Shown here: positions 12,636 through 23,680 of the stretch, one piece after another
Position numbering within the stretch: the first letter of the stretch is position 1
Layout of the letters: the number at the start of each line of letters is the position of its first letter
Assembly: GCA_030549175.1 (NCBI GenBank)
Contig: JAUKUA010000001.1
Span: forward strand, 1,984,001 to 2,048,000
DNA length: 64,000 nucleotides
From: Lasiosphaeris hirsuta
Taxonomy: Eukaryota > Ascomycota > Sordariomycetes > Sordariales > Lasiosphaeriaceae
Direction of reading: 5' to 3'
Notes under the pieces: model-generated
Told to the model about the DNA's origin: nothing
The model's input: only the letters and a program-made list of their open reading frames with translations
The model's database searches: none
Position numbers and translations under genes: made by a program

Positions 12636-13077
12636 GAGTGGAATCAGGGGTTGGAGAGGTGTGTCGCAGTGCCACTTTTGGGGACACTTGCTGGGCGTAT
12701 TTGGTGAATGAAGAGGGAAAAAAACAGTGTTGAGGAGCTTCACACTCAAGTGTTTTCCGTTGTTCCGACTTGGCACATATCTGCTAATACATGGGCTGGG
12801 AAAGCCAACCTTGCACACATGAGTTATCAAAACGCGGGGCTTTCTGGCGGTTGCGACAATATTATTACCACACGACGAGATAATTCACTGGGACAGCAAA
12901 GATAACAACCCATAGTAAAAAATTGTAGACAAGAAAGTCCTAGTCATTATTGTGGTGATGTTCCATCGATATAGGGCCACAGCGTGGTAAATAAGAACAG
13001 AGAGCAAACAACAAGCAACAAACAGTATTGGGAGATAAAGTGATAAGAAGTATCTGTAGAGTGCAAAATTTCAAGCC
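12636..13077. other. Intergenic region
   Basis: This lies between the CFEM gene and the tRNA terminator. I see nothing identifiable apart from AT-rich sequence. Confidence 0.5.
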
Positions 13078-13088
13078 AAAAAAAAAAA
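13078..13088 (-). terminator. RNA polymerase III T-run terminator
   Basis: Eleven A residues on the plus strand give an 11-T run on the minus strand, beginning about 15 nt past the 3' end of the tRNA. This is the expected Pol III stop. Confidence 0.8.
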
Positions 13089-13103
13089 GATCATCTGTGA
13101 GAT

Positions 13104-13199
13104 GGGCTCAGTCGGGGATTGAACCCGAGACCTCGCACAAGCACTTTGAAAGTGTGGGTTTTACCCGAAGCACGAATCATACCACTAGACCACTGAGCC
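13104..13199 (-). tRNA. tRNA-Pro(CGG), intron-containing
   Basis: The minus strand folds as a tRNA. The 7-bp acceptor stem pairs GGCTCAG with CTGAGCC perfectly. The B box reads GGTTCAATCCC with a fully paired T stem. The A-box region reads TGGTCTAGTGGTA, typical of eukaryotic tRNA-Pro. The anticodon loop TTCGGG gives anticodon CGG at 13167-13165, reading CCG. A 24-nt intron (about 13163-13140) starts one base after the anticodon, the canonical 37/38 site, and contains CCC able to pair with the anticodon-adjacent G's. The anticodon stem has two G-U pairs. A Pol III terminator follows. Exact intron borders are my alignment. Confidence 0.88.
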
Positions 13200-13737
13200 G
13201 AACTTACGAGAGTATCTTCAAAATAGTGTATATATAAGTAGGAAGCCAGATCTATTGAATGCTCCGCAGAAACCAAGTTGGAAATGCCTTGTCTACCAGC
13301 AAAACGAATTAACATCTTTTTTTGAATCCCTGTTGATTTACTGATAGAGATCTTAATTTCATCGAAGTACTGTATACTCCACAAGGCATAACTTGTTGGG
13401 TTTGCACTGTGTGTAATGAGCCTGTAGCTCGGAGACAGCTGTGTCAGTACAGTGTATATACTGTGTTTAGCTCTTCAAACTCGCGACAACTCCCTTCCCG
13501 TCATCGATGAACATGCAACACATTGATTGCTGTTTAATTTTGTCTTGAGTTTCCACTCTCAGATAGTGAATGTGGCTTATTAAAGGATAGCAGCCCTCAA
13601 GTTTCTTCCCAGCTTACATTTATTTTGCTAGATACCAAGCCGTACAGAACACATTGGCGATTGAAACAAGTTCAACCTCAATCATCAGAGCTTTCCCTCA
13701 CTCACTCTTGGTGTAAAGCCCCCCAACAACATTCACA
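13200..13737. other. Promoter region of the cyclophilin gene
   Basis: This 540-bp AT-richer stretch lies between the divergently placed tRNA and the cyclophilin start. No other feature was seen. Confidence 0.45.
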
Positions 13738-14378
13738 ATGGCAACCGACGTCCAACTCGAAACCTCAATGGCAAGCCTCCCATCCCCACACCAATGCTCA
13801 AGCCTTCTAACACAGCAACCCCAGGGCACCATCGTCGTCGAGCTGTACAACCAGCACGCGCCCAAGACGTGCACCAACTTCGCCACGCTGGCGTCGCGCG
13901 GCTACTACAACGACGTCGTCTTCCACCGCGTGATCCGCGACTTCATGATCCAGGGCGGCGACCCGACGGGGACAGGCCGCGGCGGCACGAGCATCTACGG
14001 CGAGAAGTTTGAGGACGAGATCCGCCCGGACCTAAAACGTGTGTCCCCATCCCCCCTTCCTCCTCCTCCCAACCCTCCCGGCGGGGCCCTGTGTGTGTGT
14101 GTGTGTGTGTGTGCTGATTATTGCCCTTATCACGAGCAGACACCGGTGCAGGCATCCTCAGCATGGCCAACGCAGGGCCCAACAGCAACGGCAGCCAGTT
14201 CTTCATCACGCTAGCGCCCACGCCGTGGCTTGACGGCAAGCACACCATCTTCGGCCGCGTCAAGAGCGGGATGAGCATCGTAAGGCGCATGGGGCTGGTG
14301 CCGACCGACGCCGAGGACAGGCCGAAGACCGAGGTCAAGATCAAGCAGGCCAAGATATTAGGGGATAGTCAAGAATAG
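13738..14378 (+). CDS. ppi1: Cyclophilin peptidyl-prolyl isomerase, PPIL1 type
   Basis: Three exons (13738-13770, 13825-14038, 14140-14378) encode 161 residues, the usual size of the spliceosome-associated PPIL1/Cyp1 class. The single cyclophilin domain shows [19 protein letters not shown], then [12 protein letters not shown] and [10 protein letters not shown], which include the Arg, Phe, Gln and Trp positions of the active site. It catalyses prolyl cis-trans isomerisation. PPIL1 relatives join the activated spliceosome, so a splicing role is inferred from the family. The first intron (54 nt) has a GC-AG boundary with donor GCAAGC, a CTAAC branch site and no in-frame stop. Removal restores the conserved [12 protein letters not shown]. 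The second intron (14039-14139) carries a GT microsatellite. Confidence 0.93.
14091..14113 (+). repeat. (GT)n microsatellite in cyclophilin intron 2
   Basis: About eleven GT dinucleotides lie just before the branch region of the second intron. Confidence 0.95.
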
Positions 14379-15076
14379 GGTGTCTAGATGCCAAGATAGT
14401 ACATACATTTACGTCTAAAATCCCCATTCAATCAATCACCAGAACTTTTGCAAATATGCACATGAGTGAGCCACGATGCTTTTGGCATCAATTTTGTGGG
14501 AAGACGGCCGCCATGCCGGCAGCTTCTATATGGATACCGTGTCCTAGGGTAGAAGAGAACGAATGAAAACGAAGAAAGAAACCAGTCTCCAGATCTCACT
14601 TTTATACAACATAACTGCAGTGCGCAGTGGCACTTGCGCCACCAGTGTATGCTTCACCGCCTCGGCATGAAGAAGTTGGCCTTTTCCCATGTATGATACA
14701 AATGGCGAGAAGAAGAGCCGTGAAGACTACGATGCTCCTGAATAGACTATCCCATCAGAACGTGAAATGCACAAACGCCCCTAACCTGAGCCTGCCCGCC
14801 CGTCCGACTAGGCGATGCATAAACCACCGGAACCCCTAACCAATGCAATTTGTGAATGAAGCCGAATACAGTTTACCGATAAAATGGGTGTGGTAGAAGT
14901 GAGGATGCCCGGGTCGGCCGCTACTAAACCCGTACGGTCAGACCCATGTCCCCAACCCCCAGCTCATTCGGGAACACCGACTGATTGACGATTCGTGGAG
15001 GGCGGAGAGAAAAAAATCAAGAGGGTATCAGTGAGTGCCGGGGAACGAATGGGGAATGTGATGGAGGCCTTCCTAG
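14379..15076. other. Convergent 3' intergenic region
   Basis: This lies between the stops of the cyclophilin and Sgf11-like genes. I see no gene or repeat here. Confidence 0.5.
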
Positions 15077-16368
15077 TCACTGCGGTGGCGAGGACAATGT
15101 GCCTGAAGACTCGGACTCGACGTCGCGGTCTCTATTGACCTTTTTAGGAGCCGGAATTGGCAGCTGCGGCTTCGTCGGTCCAAGTTTGAGCTTCTTGGCC
15201 GGAGACGGTCCTCCTCCCTTCGAAGCGCTCTTCTTCGGCGCAACCTGTACGGTAGAGTCCTTGCTATCGTCATCATCTGCCCGCTGCTCTACGTTGAGCA
15301 TGGAATTACCCTTGACCTTGTCTTTCTTGTTGGCAGGTGTTCCTTTTGTCTTGAGGATCACCTTCTTCGTCAACGTTGTTGGCTTGAGCTTCTTTTTCTT
15401 GGGATTGGTTGGGTCCGATTCGTCGGCATCCTCATCGAACTCGTCTCCATCACGTTTTCTAGGGCTGGCTGCACGGCTGGCTGGTAGAGGGGTGCCCTTT
15501 TGGCTACCAGGCGGCGTATTGTCGTTATTTTGGCTGCCTCCGTTGCTTCCACCATTGCTGATCTTCTGAGCTGCCGCTCTACTAGCATTTCTTCCGCTAT
15601 TACCAATGCACGAGCCCATATGGTTGTTCAATCTCGTCACCAGGATACATCGTTTGCACTTGGAGCAGGTGGCGCTTGGGAAACTGAGCACATTGGGCGG
15701 GCGGTCCTTTGCCGTGCCCTCTCCGGGCGCAGGGGAGCTGGCGTCGTTGGGATCCAGCTTCTTCTCCATATCCTTCTTTTTCTTGCCTCTTCCCGGCCCA
15801 GGGGCCACCCACGTCTGCCCATAAATGTCAAAGCCCGGCTTCTCGATGTAAGGATGCTTCTTGCAATAAATGATGCCTGGGTCGGGCTTCTTCGCGCCCT
15901 TGCCGTCGGTTGGGCAAAGCAGTCGCGGAAGATGACAGCGAGGGCAGAGAATGTCTTTTGTGGTTTTGAGCGGGTTTCCTTTGAGCAGAACTTTGCCGTC
16001 CTCGTAAATGGCAGCGTCGGTCTCGATGCGCACGTCGGGTCTGGAGTCGGGGGTCGAGGTCTCGGAGGCTTCCGCAGCCATCTTTTCTATCTTGATGGCG
16101 GCCGTGTTGGCGCGGGCGGTCTTCTCGTCCCGATGCACCTTGATGAGAAGGTCATGGACGATGTTGTATAACAAGTCATCGAGCACGGAATGGGCCTGTG
16201 GCGAGGGGCAAGCCGGACATTGTTAGCAGCAAGACCCGAAAACGCAGGCCGAAGCCCAAAATGCAAACCGAAGGCATCCGAGGTGCTTACAAGCTTGTCT
16301 ATGGGGCTGGCATCGTCGGGAGCGACAATGACGCCCGCCTTGCCCGTCCTGTCTGCATCTGACGACAT
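15077..16368 (-). CDS. SAGA-associated Sgf11-like zinc-finger protein
   Basis: Two exons (16368-16291, 16195-15077) encode 398 residues. After a short leader comes an amphipathic helix, LDDLLYNIVHDLLIKVH (about residues 31-47), like the Sgf11 helix that packs against Sus1 and Ubp8. A C2HC finger follows: C203-x2-C206-x11-H218-x3-C222, ending GSCIGNSGR, the Sgf11/ataxin-7-like type. Between them lies a second Cys-rich block with CPRCHLPRLLC (about 108-118) and YCKKHPY. The C-terminal 150 residues are basic, Pro/Ser-rich and probably disordered. Sgf11 belongs to the SAGA deubiquitination module acting on H2B-ubiquitin, and that role is inferred. The protein is much longer than yeast Sgf11 (99 residues). 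The intron has a GTAAGC donor and a CCACAG acceptor. Confidence 0.72.
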
Positions 16369-17534
16369 GTTGATAAATGAAAGCGCACCGCCCTGAGAGA
16401 GCGTGTGCGACCAGCAACTGGGGGCCTGGCTTAGGGGGGAAAAAGGTGTCGTGAGGTGTGGCTCTGCCCGTCTCGTAATCAACAACGGAGCTGACAGCAC
16501 TTCAGCGGGTGAGGCCGGCCTTAGGTAAGGTAATTGAAATGTGGCTGCCAAAAAAAAAAAATCGACCAAGGCTGACGCTGACGCTGCTCTTTTCAGCGCA
16601 AAGGTAAGACCGCCTCGGTCAATCTGCCACCATCGCTCAACTTCTTGTTAGAAATGCTGGTGGTGACGAATGGCAGCGACCAGTGCGACGATGACATGGA
16701 ACCTCGGTAATCAGGCAGAAGATGAGTTTGTAGCACCCGATTGATTGGTATCATGGGCCTGGGGGGTGCCAAGTGCGTTCGATGGGTAAGTCAGTTACGG
16801 GGCGGGCAGTTGGTCACGAAATTTTGCCTAACGGGACAGCTGGGGAAGGCTGGCGAGAATAGGAGCTGGGCTACCACCAACAAAGGCAGCAGGACCCCAG
16901 GGCAGCGCATGCAGGCCGTCCCTGAGTTAGGCCATTTAGGTCATTCAGGTAGGGGGGTTAGGTAGGTTGCGGGAGCTTCTGCCGTGTCCTAGGTGGTCCA
17001 GGGCCGGGAGCTTTCAACAATGAGAATACTACAGCGTGGACCCGCATTACCTGACTTGCACAGCAGCAATTACTTGTTCGCCCGGTGGCTCGGTTCCGCC
17101 ATTCATGGATAATACCCAGCTGCTCGGCCGCTGGTGGTTTCATTCTCAAAGCTTCCTAGCTACCTTCCCGGCGATGCAAGTTCTACTACCCAGGAAGGTA
17201 TAACTAGCATTTGCTCCTGAACCTAAATGTCTTCGTGGTGCTTCCCGGTTCGCCTGGATCTGTGGAGTGCATACGGATACCCCCTAGGCAGAGGAACTGT
17301 GGGGCTGAGAATGGCGCCAGAAAATTGCCATGGTGCCATGAAGGCTTCGATAGGCGCATCTAGATGACACAGAAATACCCACTAATTTCTCAATGCCTGC
17401 CGGAAAGTCGCTTTCCTCGACTCCCAAGACTTCAAACACTGTCAGAATCAAAATACCGAGCCCGCCGCTGCGACATGTCTATGTTATGATAGCGCAAACA
17501 AGCCATCTAACTTGTAAACCAGCAACCCTCGAAG
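16369..17534. promoter_or_regulatory. Divergent promoter region, Sgf11-like / Naa50-like genes
   Basis: This 1.17-kb gap separates two divergent starts. It includes an A-run of 11 at 16550-16560 and a patch of AGGTAG/TTAGG-like words near 16925-16975. No defined site was recognised. Confidence 0.4.
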
Positions 17535-18767
17535 ATGTCGCGTGCGCAGCAGCCCTCCATTCGGTCGTTCTTCCAGCCCCAGCCGCAGCCCAATTACGCT
17601 ACCCCTCCATCCGGCGCGACTACAACCCCACCATCCGATATTGACAATGACGCGACCGCGGCAACATCACCACCGCCGCCGCCGCCCCTTCCGCCGACAG
17701 TTGAGCCAAACCAGCTCCCCCCTCCCCCGCCTGCGGTTGCGGACGTCCTGTCCGTAACCCTGCCGCCGGGCGGCGCTCCCATCCTTCCATCGCCGCCCTC
17801 GCTCTCGCCGCAGGCGAGCATCGTCCCTGTGATCAAAGACCACATCTCGGCCCTGCGCCGCATCAACTCACTCCTCCTACCCGTCGCCTACCCGGACTCA
17901 TTCTACGCCAAGGTCCTCGAACCCCTCGCCTCGGGGCTCTTCTCGCGCGCCATTCTCTGGCAGGACAGCGCCAATGCCGAGCCCAAGGTAATCGGCGGCG
18001 TCGTCTGCCGGCTCGAGCCCAACCCCTTCCTAGACGCGTCGGGCCGCCGGCGGCCCCCGCCGACATTAGCAGCGGCAGCCCCGTCCCTCGACACCCCCTA
18101 CCACGCCATCTACATCCAATCCCTAGCGTTGCTCTCGCCGTACCGCGCGCAGGGCCTCGCTGCCGCCGCGCTCGAGCATATCGTGGCTAGCGCCGCCATC
18201 CTCCCCGCCGCAGGGTCGAGCATCAACGTGCGGACTATGTACGCGCACGTGTGGACTGAGAACGACGAGGGTGTCAAGTGGTACGAGGCACGGGGCTTCG
18301 CGCGCGAGGGCCGCGAGCCCGTCAAGGGGTACTACTTCCGGCTGCGCCCGGACACAGCGTGGGTCGTGCGGCGCGAGATCGGCGCGGGAGCCGCGGCCCA
18401 GCTGCCGACGCTCGCACCGGCGTCGCGAATCCAGGGCAGCACGATCAACAGCACAGTCGCGGCCGCGGTAAACCTGCCTTTCTCGACCGAGGGGCCTCCG
18501 CGCCGCCCCTCGACCACCCCCTCGCAGTCGGGGTCGTCTCTCTCCTTCCAGAACGCCCGCCCCGAAACAGAGTGGAACGACTTGCCCGCCGACATGGTAA
18601 CGCCGCCGCCGCTCGCAGGTGCCGCGCCACCGCCCAGTGCTGGGCCCGGTAGGAGCCAACACCTCTCGCCGTCCAGCGCGCCAGGTTCGGCAGCCAGCTC
18701 TCGGAGCAGCTCGGCAGTGCGGAAGAAGAAGGAAAGGGCATATCCGTCTGCTGCTTTTGGCAGCTAA
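17535..18767 (+). CDS. Naa50-like GNAT acetyltransferase with N-terminal PIP box
   Basis: This single-exon gene encodes 410 residues. The catalytic part (about residues 98-280) resembles Naa50/San N-terminal acetyltransferases. LPVAYPDSFYAKVLE corresponds to the substrate-loop region of Naa50, and YRAQGLAAAALE (from about residue 203) is the acetyl-CoA loop of GNAT enzymes. VWTENDEGVKWYEARGF is motif B, followed by YYFRL. Residues 6-13, QPSIRSFF, fit the PCNA-interacting consensus Q-x-x-I/L/M-x-x-F/Y-F/Y exactly and sit at the extreme N-terminus, where PIP boxes often are. Proline-rich linkers lie at residues 15-80 and 300-400. Naa50 acetylates protein N-termini and in animals supports sister-chromatid cohesion. 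A replication-linked role here is inference from the PIP box. Confidence 0.8.
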   Translation: MSRAQQPSIRSFFQPQPQPNYATPPSGATTTPPSDIDNDATAATSPPPPPPLPPTVEPNQLPPPPPAVADVLSVTLPPGGAPILPSPPSLSPQASIVPVIKDHISALRRINSLLLPVAYPDSFYAKVLEPLASGLFSRAILWQDSANAEPKVIGGVVCRLEPNPFLDASGRRRPPPTLAAAAPSLDTPYHAIYIQSLALLSPYRAQGLAAAALEHIVASAAILPAAGSSINVRTMYAHVWTENDEGVKWYEARGFAREGREPVKGYYFRLRPDTAWVVRREIGAGAAAQLPTLAPASRIQGSTINSTVAAAVNLPFSTEGPPRRPSTTPSQSGSSLSFQNARPETEWNDLPADMVTPPPLAGAAPPPSAGPGRSQHLSPSSAPGSAASSRSSSAVRKKKERAYPSAAFGS

Positions 18768-19528
18768 CCTATTTCGCGGTGGAAACACGGCGGGAAAAAA
18801 ACGTATCAAGGGTTATTGGCTTTGGGTATAGGCTGGCATCGGAATACTCACTGGCATCGTGGGGGTGTTTTAAATAGCGTGGAGGTAAGCGGTTGTGTGT
18901 TGGGTGGATAGATTATAGGAAAGCCACTTAGACTGGGTGGGAAAATCTCCATATTAACCCCAAAAGGGGTGTTATTGTGTCTAGCTCCCGAATCCCATGG
19001 CGGTTAGGCGGTATCCTTCATTATCAAGAGTGATTGGTTTGTATTTTTCACTGTCGTCGCGCACCGCCGAGTCTGACCATTTGGATATGGTGAACATCCA
19101 CGCACTGCAGGGCCTCCTTGATCCATTTTACCAAGGGCTCCCAGGAGCAGCTCCTTCAAGACATATCACCAGGTCACAGTCACCCTAGAAACAGCCGTGG
19201 GCATGTAGTACGATGATGCCATATCCCTCAAACCTGACCTAAAAACGGGCTAACACCCTAGACTATGGTTTCCGATATATAGTCAGCTAGCAGCAAACCG
19301 ATAGACGTAACTCCCAGACAACAGGCTGACAAATGCAACGAAAGAAATAGAGAATAATCATAGTCATATAGCCGTTTTCATCATCGCTTCGCGACCGCCG
19401 CTATTACCATGCTAGCCTAGCAGTCAGGAAGGAAAACAATCAACTGTGGGCTGCTTCTTTTATACTCGTCACATGACGGCACAATACTTGCACATGCTCC
19501 CGGAGAGTGACCGTGATGCCGCCCTCCT
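18768..19528. other. Convergent 3' intergenic region
   Basis: This lies between the stops of the Naa50-like and glucokinase genes. No gene, RNA or repeat was recognised. Confidence 0.5.
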
Positions 19529-21250
19529 CTAGTCGGTAGCCACGGTCTCGCCGTCCTCGGGAACCGTAGTGAGATGGTGGTTTATCGCCTGGGAACGCAA
19601 CTCGGCAAGGTAATCGGCCGGGGTGGTGTTCTTCTCCATGTTTGCAGCGACAAGGGCAATAAGCGCCGCACCGACACCCGATCCATCCTTTGCAATACCG
19701 ATGCGGATGCGCTTTGCCCCTTCTTCGCCAACACCCTTGATGATGCGCAACGTCTCGTAGATCATATCCCGGAAGTATGGGTAGTGCTCAACAAGGCTGC
19801 CGTCTACGCCAACATCAATGGGCTCATCTGCCAATGCCGGATCTGTCAGCTTGCCTGTCTGCAGAACGATAGCTGCGATGGCGACAGCTGCGAGCCGGGC
19901 AGCTCGATGGGCGACAGCTCCTGCAATTGCCTTGAAAGCTTGTGCATCATCATATGCAGGGGAGTAGATATTGAGGGTTGACTCGAGCTCTTGGCGAAGG
20001 ACTGACAACTCCGGCGTGTTATCAGACGCAGCAACTGACATGATAGCCGTGTCGAGGCCCCATGGCGTATAAATGCCAGAGTTCTGTGCAATAGTAGTTG
20101 TTGACTTCCAATCATTAGAGTTGGAGTTATCGTCCCTGAAGAAGGACACAGCGGGGTTCTTCACAAGGTCGAGCAGGACCAATCGAAGAATCTCACCGAG
20201 GAACATGCCAGAGACACGCTTCTCGTACATCTGGATACCGGGGTTCACACTCGTCTTGTCGAGCGCCATGTCCCATGGGGTGTTGGGCAGAACGCTGAGC
20301 TGGTTGTCGAATGATCCCCACTCCGTGTTGATCACCATGTCTCCGGTTGACTTGTCGTACTCCCCCAACAAGGGCTTCTTGAGATTAGCTAGCTTCTCAA
20401 CATACGCCCCATTAGTTCCGGTGCCGAAAATGGCGCCGAGGACGGCGCCTGTCTTTCCTGGGGCAGTGTAGGAGCGTGCCATAAGGGTCCCAACGGTATC
20501 GTTGACAAGAGCAGCCACCTTCACAGGAAGGTGAAGCTTGTCAATCTCGATCTGCAGAAGAGCGCATACATCCTTGCCAATGGCATCTGGAATGTCAAAG
20601 CCTTTTGTCCATCTTATGAGGTTGCCTTTGTTAATTCCAATCTGCTGGACAGGGAAGCTGAATGTGAAACCTAGTCGGAAGACGTTCTCGTCCCTGAAGC
20701 CGTCCGGTGAGCTAACTGTCATGCGTCGCCTGATATGCGCTACGAACTGCTCTTCGTGATTTGTCTTGAGGAATAGCTCAATCTGCTTGGCCAAGAAGGC
20801 GAATAGCTCCTCGGCCGTTTTCGCAACCATAAGCTTCTTGGGGATGGCGACCTTGGTGTATGTGAGGTTGAAGGTGGAGTCGCCATTGAGCTGGATCGAG
20901 CAGACGCGAAAGTTGGTTCCGCCGAGATCGACAGCCATGTACAGGCCCTACATGGAGCGTGTCAGGCACGAGGGTGGGATAAAGGTACATATGCGCGTGT
21001 AGCTGCGCAAACTAACCTTCTCGGTGCCATTTGGCACACCCGTCACATATGTGGGAATCTGACTGAGGCTAGTTCCATCCTTTCCTAGGCCCTCGGCTGC
21101 GGGGTTATATTAGTGTTACGGTTCTTTCTTTTTCTTAGACCCGTAGCACTTACCCATTTGGCGGAGGAACTCGTCGACTGCCTTATTGACATCATCGTCG
21201 GTGTAGTCGAACTTTGCGACGATGGCCTTTGTCTCGGCCTCGAGAGCCAT
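19529..21250 (-). CDS. Glucokinase/hexokinase
   Basis: Three exons (21250-21154, 21096-21017, 20947-19529) encode 531 residues. The enzyme phosphorylates glucose with ATP in the cytosol, the first step of glycolysis. Seen in order are the phosphate-1 loop DLGGTNFR (66-73), the sugar-binding segment LGFTFSFPV followed by NKGNLIRWTKGF (151-174), catalytic Asp209 in NDTVGT, FGTGTNGAYVE (233 onward), INTEWGSFDN and the late GIAKDGSGVGAALIAL. The N-terminus joins in frame across both introns, whose donors are GTAAGT and GTTAGT. The sequence looks closer to fungal glucokinases than hexokinases (for example FDIPDAIGKDVCALL), but I recall both families only approximately. It is slightly longer than the usual 490-500 residues because of a polar C-terminal tail. 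Confidence 0.9.
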
Positions 21251-23680
21251 GGCGAGCGGGCGCGAGATGGGGGCGGTGGTGGGAAACGGAAGCGGGTTCT
21301 CACAGATTGGTGAACTTTTGTGGCCGGGCAAGGCACGGGGAGAGTAGGTAGCTGGTAGGAAGGGGCGGACGGCCAAGATATCAGGGTGATAGAGCCTGAC
21401 ACCAGGTAAGAAAAACTGGATGATCTGGTGTCAAGAAGGTTAGGTTAGCAACCTAGTTATAGGATTGATCGATCAGGTGTTGTGTGGTAGTGGGTTGGTG
21501 GTGGGGGATATGATGGCGGGGCTGTGGGTGGGAGGTGAGCAAGCGGGGTTGGTGGGCGCCCTTTGATCAAGGTTAGAATCAAGGGGGGGTGCAATTGACT
21601 TTCTCTGGGGCCAAGCTCCAGCTCCCCCCTCCCCCTCAAAACTGGTCCGGCCAGGCCCGGTCAACTCTCCCGCCGCTATTCCGCCCATCGTGGCACGTTC
21701 GACTTACAAAGACAAGGATCAGGAGGGCCACTGAGCAAACATGGACCGCGCTGAATGAGGCTTTTGCTCTCGATACCATCTTGGTGGCTTCGACACCTCC
21801 GCCGCCTTGCAGATTGGCATTGCGACTTTTGCGACTTGCAGCTGAAAGCGAGCTGTTAATCGCGCGCCTTGAGGCGCCGGGGATCCTAGGAGAAGACGTT
21901 GTGTCGGCTCGCAGCGACAACCACCGCAAGCTCCGCAAGCTCCAGCGGGATGCTGGGTTCCGGGCGCTCAGTCTGATAGGCCAAGTCGCCGACCGCGGGG
22001 AACACTTGTGGCTTCTTGTTAGTCAGTAAAGTGGAAACGGCTCGGATCTGGATGGCGTTCATTCCCTTCCGGGCTGCGATTCCCGTCGGCTGATGCGAAA
22101 GCGACCGTCTTTCGATATTGCTCCTGTTTCTGCTTGTCACCAACGAGACGATGAGAGATAAAGCCTAGTGGCTGCGTAGCACACGCTTCCGTCACTTCCA
22201 CAGAGACGCCGAAGATAGGACGGGGCTGCAGTGTCGGGGTGGAATGAATTGATGACAGCGAGTCTCGGAGGCGGCTGAGTGAGGGCGTTTCTCGGGGCTT
22301 GATTCTCTCGTCCACCTCGACGCCCGCAGCAGCACGATCCCTCTTTTCTTATTAGACCTTTTCAAAGGTGCCGTATCCGTCCTCCCGTTCTCCTGCAATT
22401 CATGGATCGCCGATGCAGGAACACGCTGGAGCACACCGTACTTTCCCACAGGGACAGAGGAGGCTGGAAATGTCGGCGTTGATGTTGTGCTTCAGAATGC
22501 GCCCTAGATAGTGAAACGATCCGGAGCACCAAAATCCCACAAGCACTTGCGAACCTCCCGAGATATATAAAAGACCCCTGAATGGATCAGTGCCAATGGG
22601 AGATGTACGCTAAAGGTCAAGCATGCAGAGTGGAGTTATGGGCGAGTGTTTCGATGGTGTATTGGATTCTAACCAGTCTGGTGGAAAGTTGCAGATCTGC
22701 GGTCAAGCAAACGGTCAAGTGATCAATCATAAGAGGGACCAGCGGATGTGCTTCGTCAATAGACGCTGATGTTTAGAAACAATGTTTAGAAACGAAAGAA
22801 GAAAATAAAAGGATGTGTGGAATGGATGCTGGACCCCAAAGGTCGGAGAAAGAAAGCTGGCAACTTCCAGGTGTTGACGCTTTCCATGGGGTCGGGTGGT
22901 GCACCCAATTCTTGAGTAATCTCTCAAGGCGACACAGGGACCAGGGATAAGAGATTCACAGAACAGGACAAAACCCGGTTCAGCGGCCGCATTAGAAAAT
23001 CTCGGCCTGTAATGTATTTTAGGCCAGCAAATCGGCGAAATCGGCATGGGGTCGACAGTTGCAGCGGCAGTTTCCAGATTCGCACCACATCATTCCTAGT
23101 TGAGATATCGATGGCGGGAAGTGTTGAGAAGAAAGCCGACCTCGGATTGGTGGGCGATTCAAGGGCTTTGACCACCGCTGAAACATGCGATTGGGCATTG
23201 AAACCTCCGGCGTGGTTTCTACACATTCCATCCCTGTAGTTTTCGCCTGAGCACCTTGATGGATTGGCTGGTGTGCAGAGTTGACGACAGACATCTTATT
23301 CTCCCTTTGCATTTGAACATTTTGGAGTCAAGTATGTACATACCGACATGCACACGGGGATTCAGGAGAAGCAGGTGGGTGCACAGAGACATTGTAGCAT
23401 GGGCAGCATCATACAATGGTCTTCCGACCATAATTTTTTTTTTTGCTAGTCATTGGTGAATAAACCATGTACATATTGAAGGCATTCCAAAAATGGGCGG
23501 ATACAGATTAATGGAGAAACCAGATTCTCCTTTCCAGGCCAAATGGCTGATGGAACAGCATGTGGGGATTAAAATGTGTAATAAGGCAGGTAGAAATACA
23601 AACGAATGCGGTTGGTTAACCCAATGTCCGCAATATCACGTTACCTTGAGAAAAAAACATAGCTCGACATCCAGAGTCGC
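21251..23680. other. Gene-poor region upstream of glucokinase
   Basis: This 2.4-kb stretch lies upstream of the minus-strand glucokinase gene. The 21400-21560 portion is strongly T/C-rich on the minus strand and suits its 5' leader. Several ORFs of 60-150 codons exist but none shows domain, splice or composition support. I see no RNA gene. Confidence 0.45.

Noticed and set aside
16920..16980. TTAGG-like words resembling telomere repeats
   Set aside because: Irregular spacing and only a few copies; not a telomeric array.
21589..22029. 146-codon plus-strand ORF near the glucokinase promoter
   Set aside because: It overlaps antisense ORFs of similar length and has no motif.
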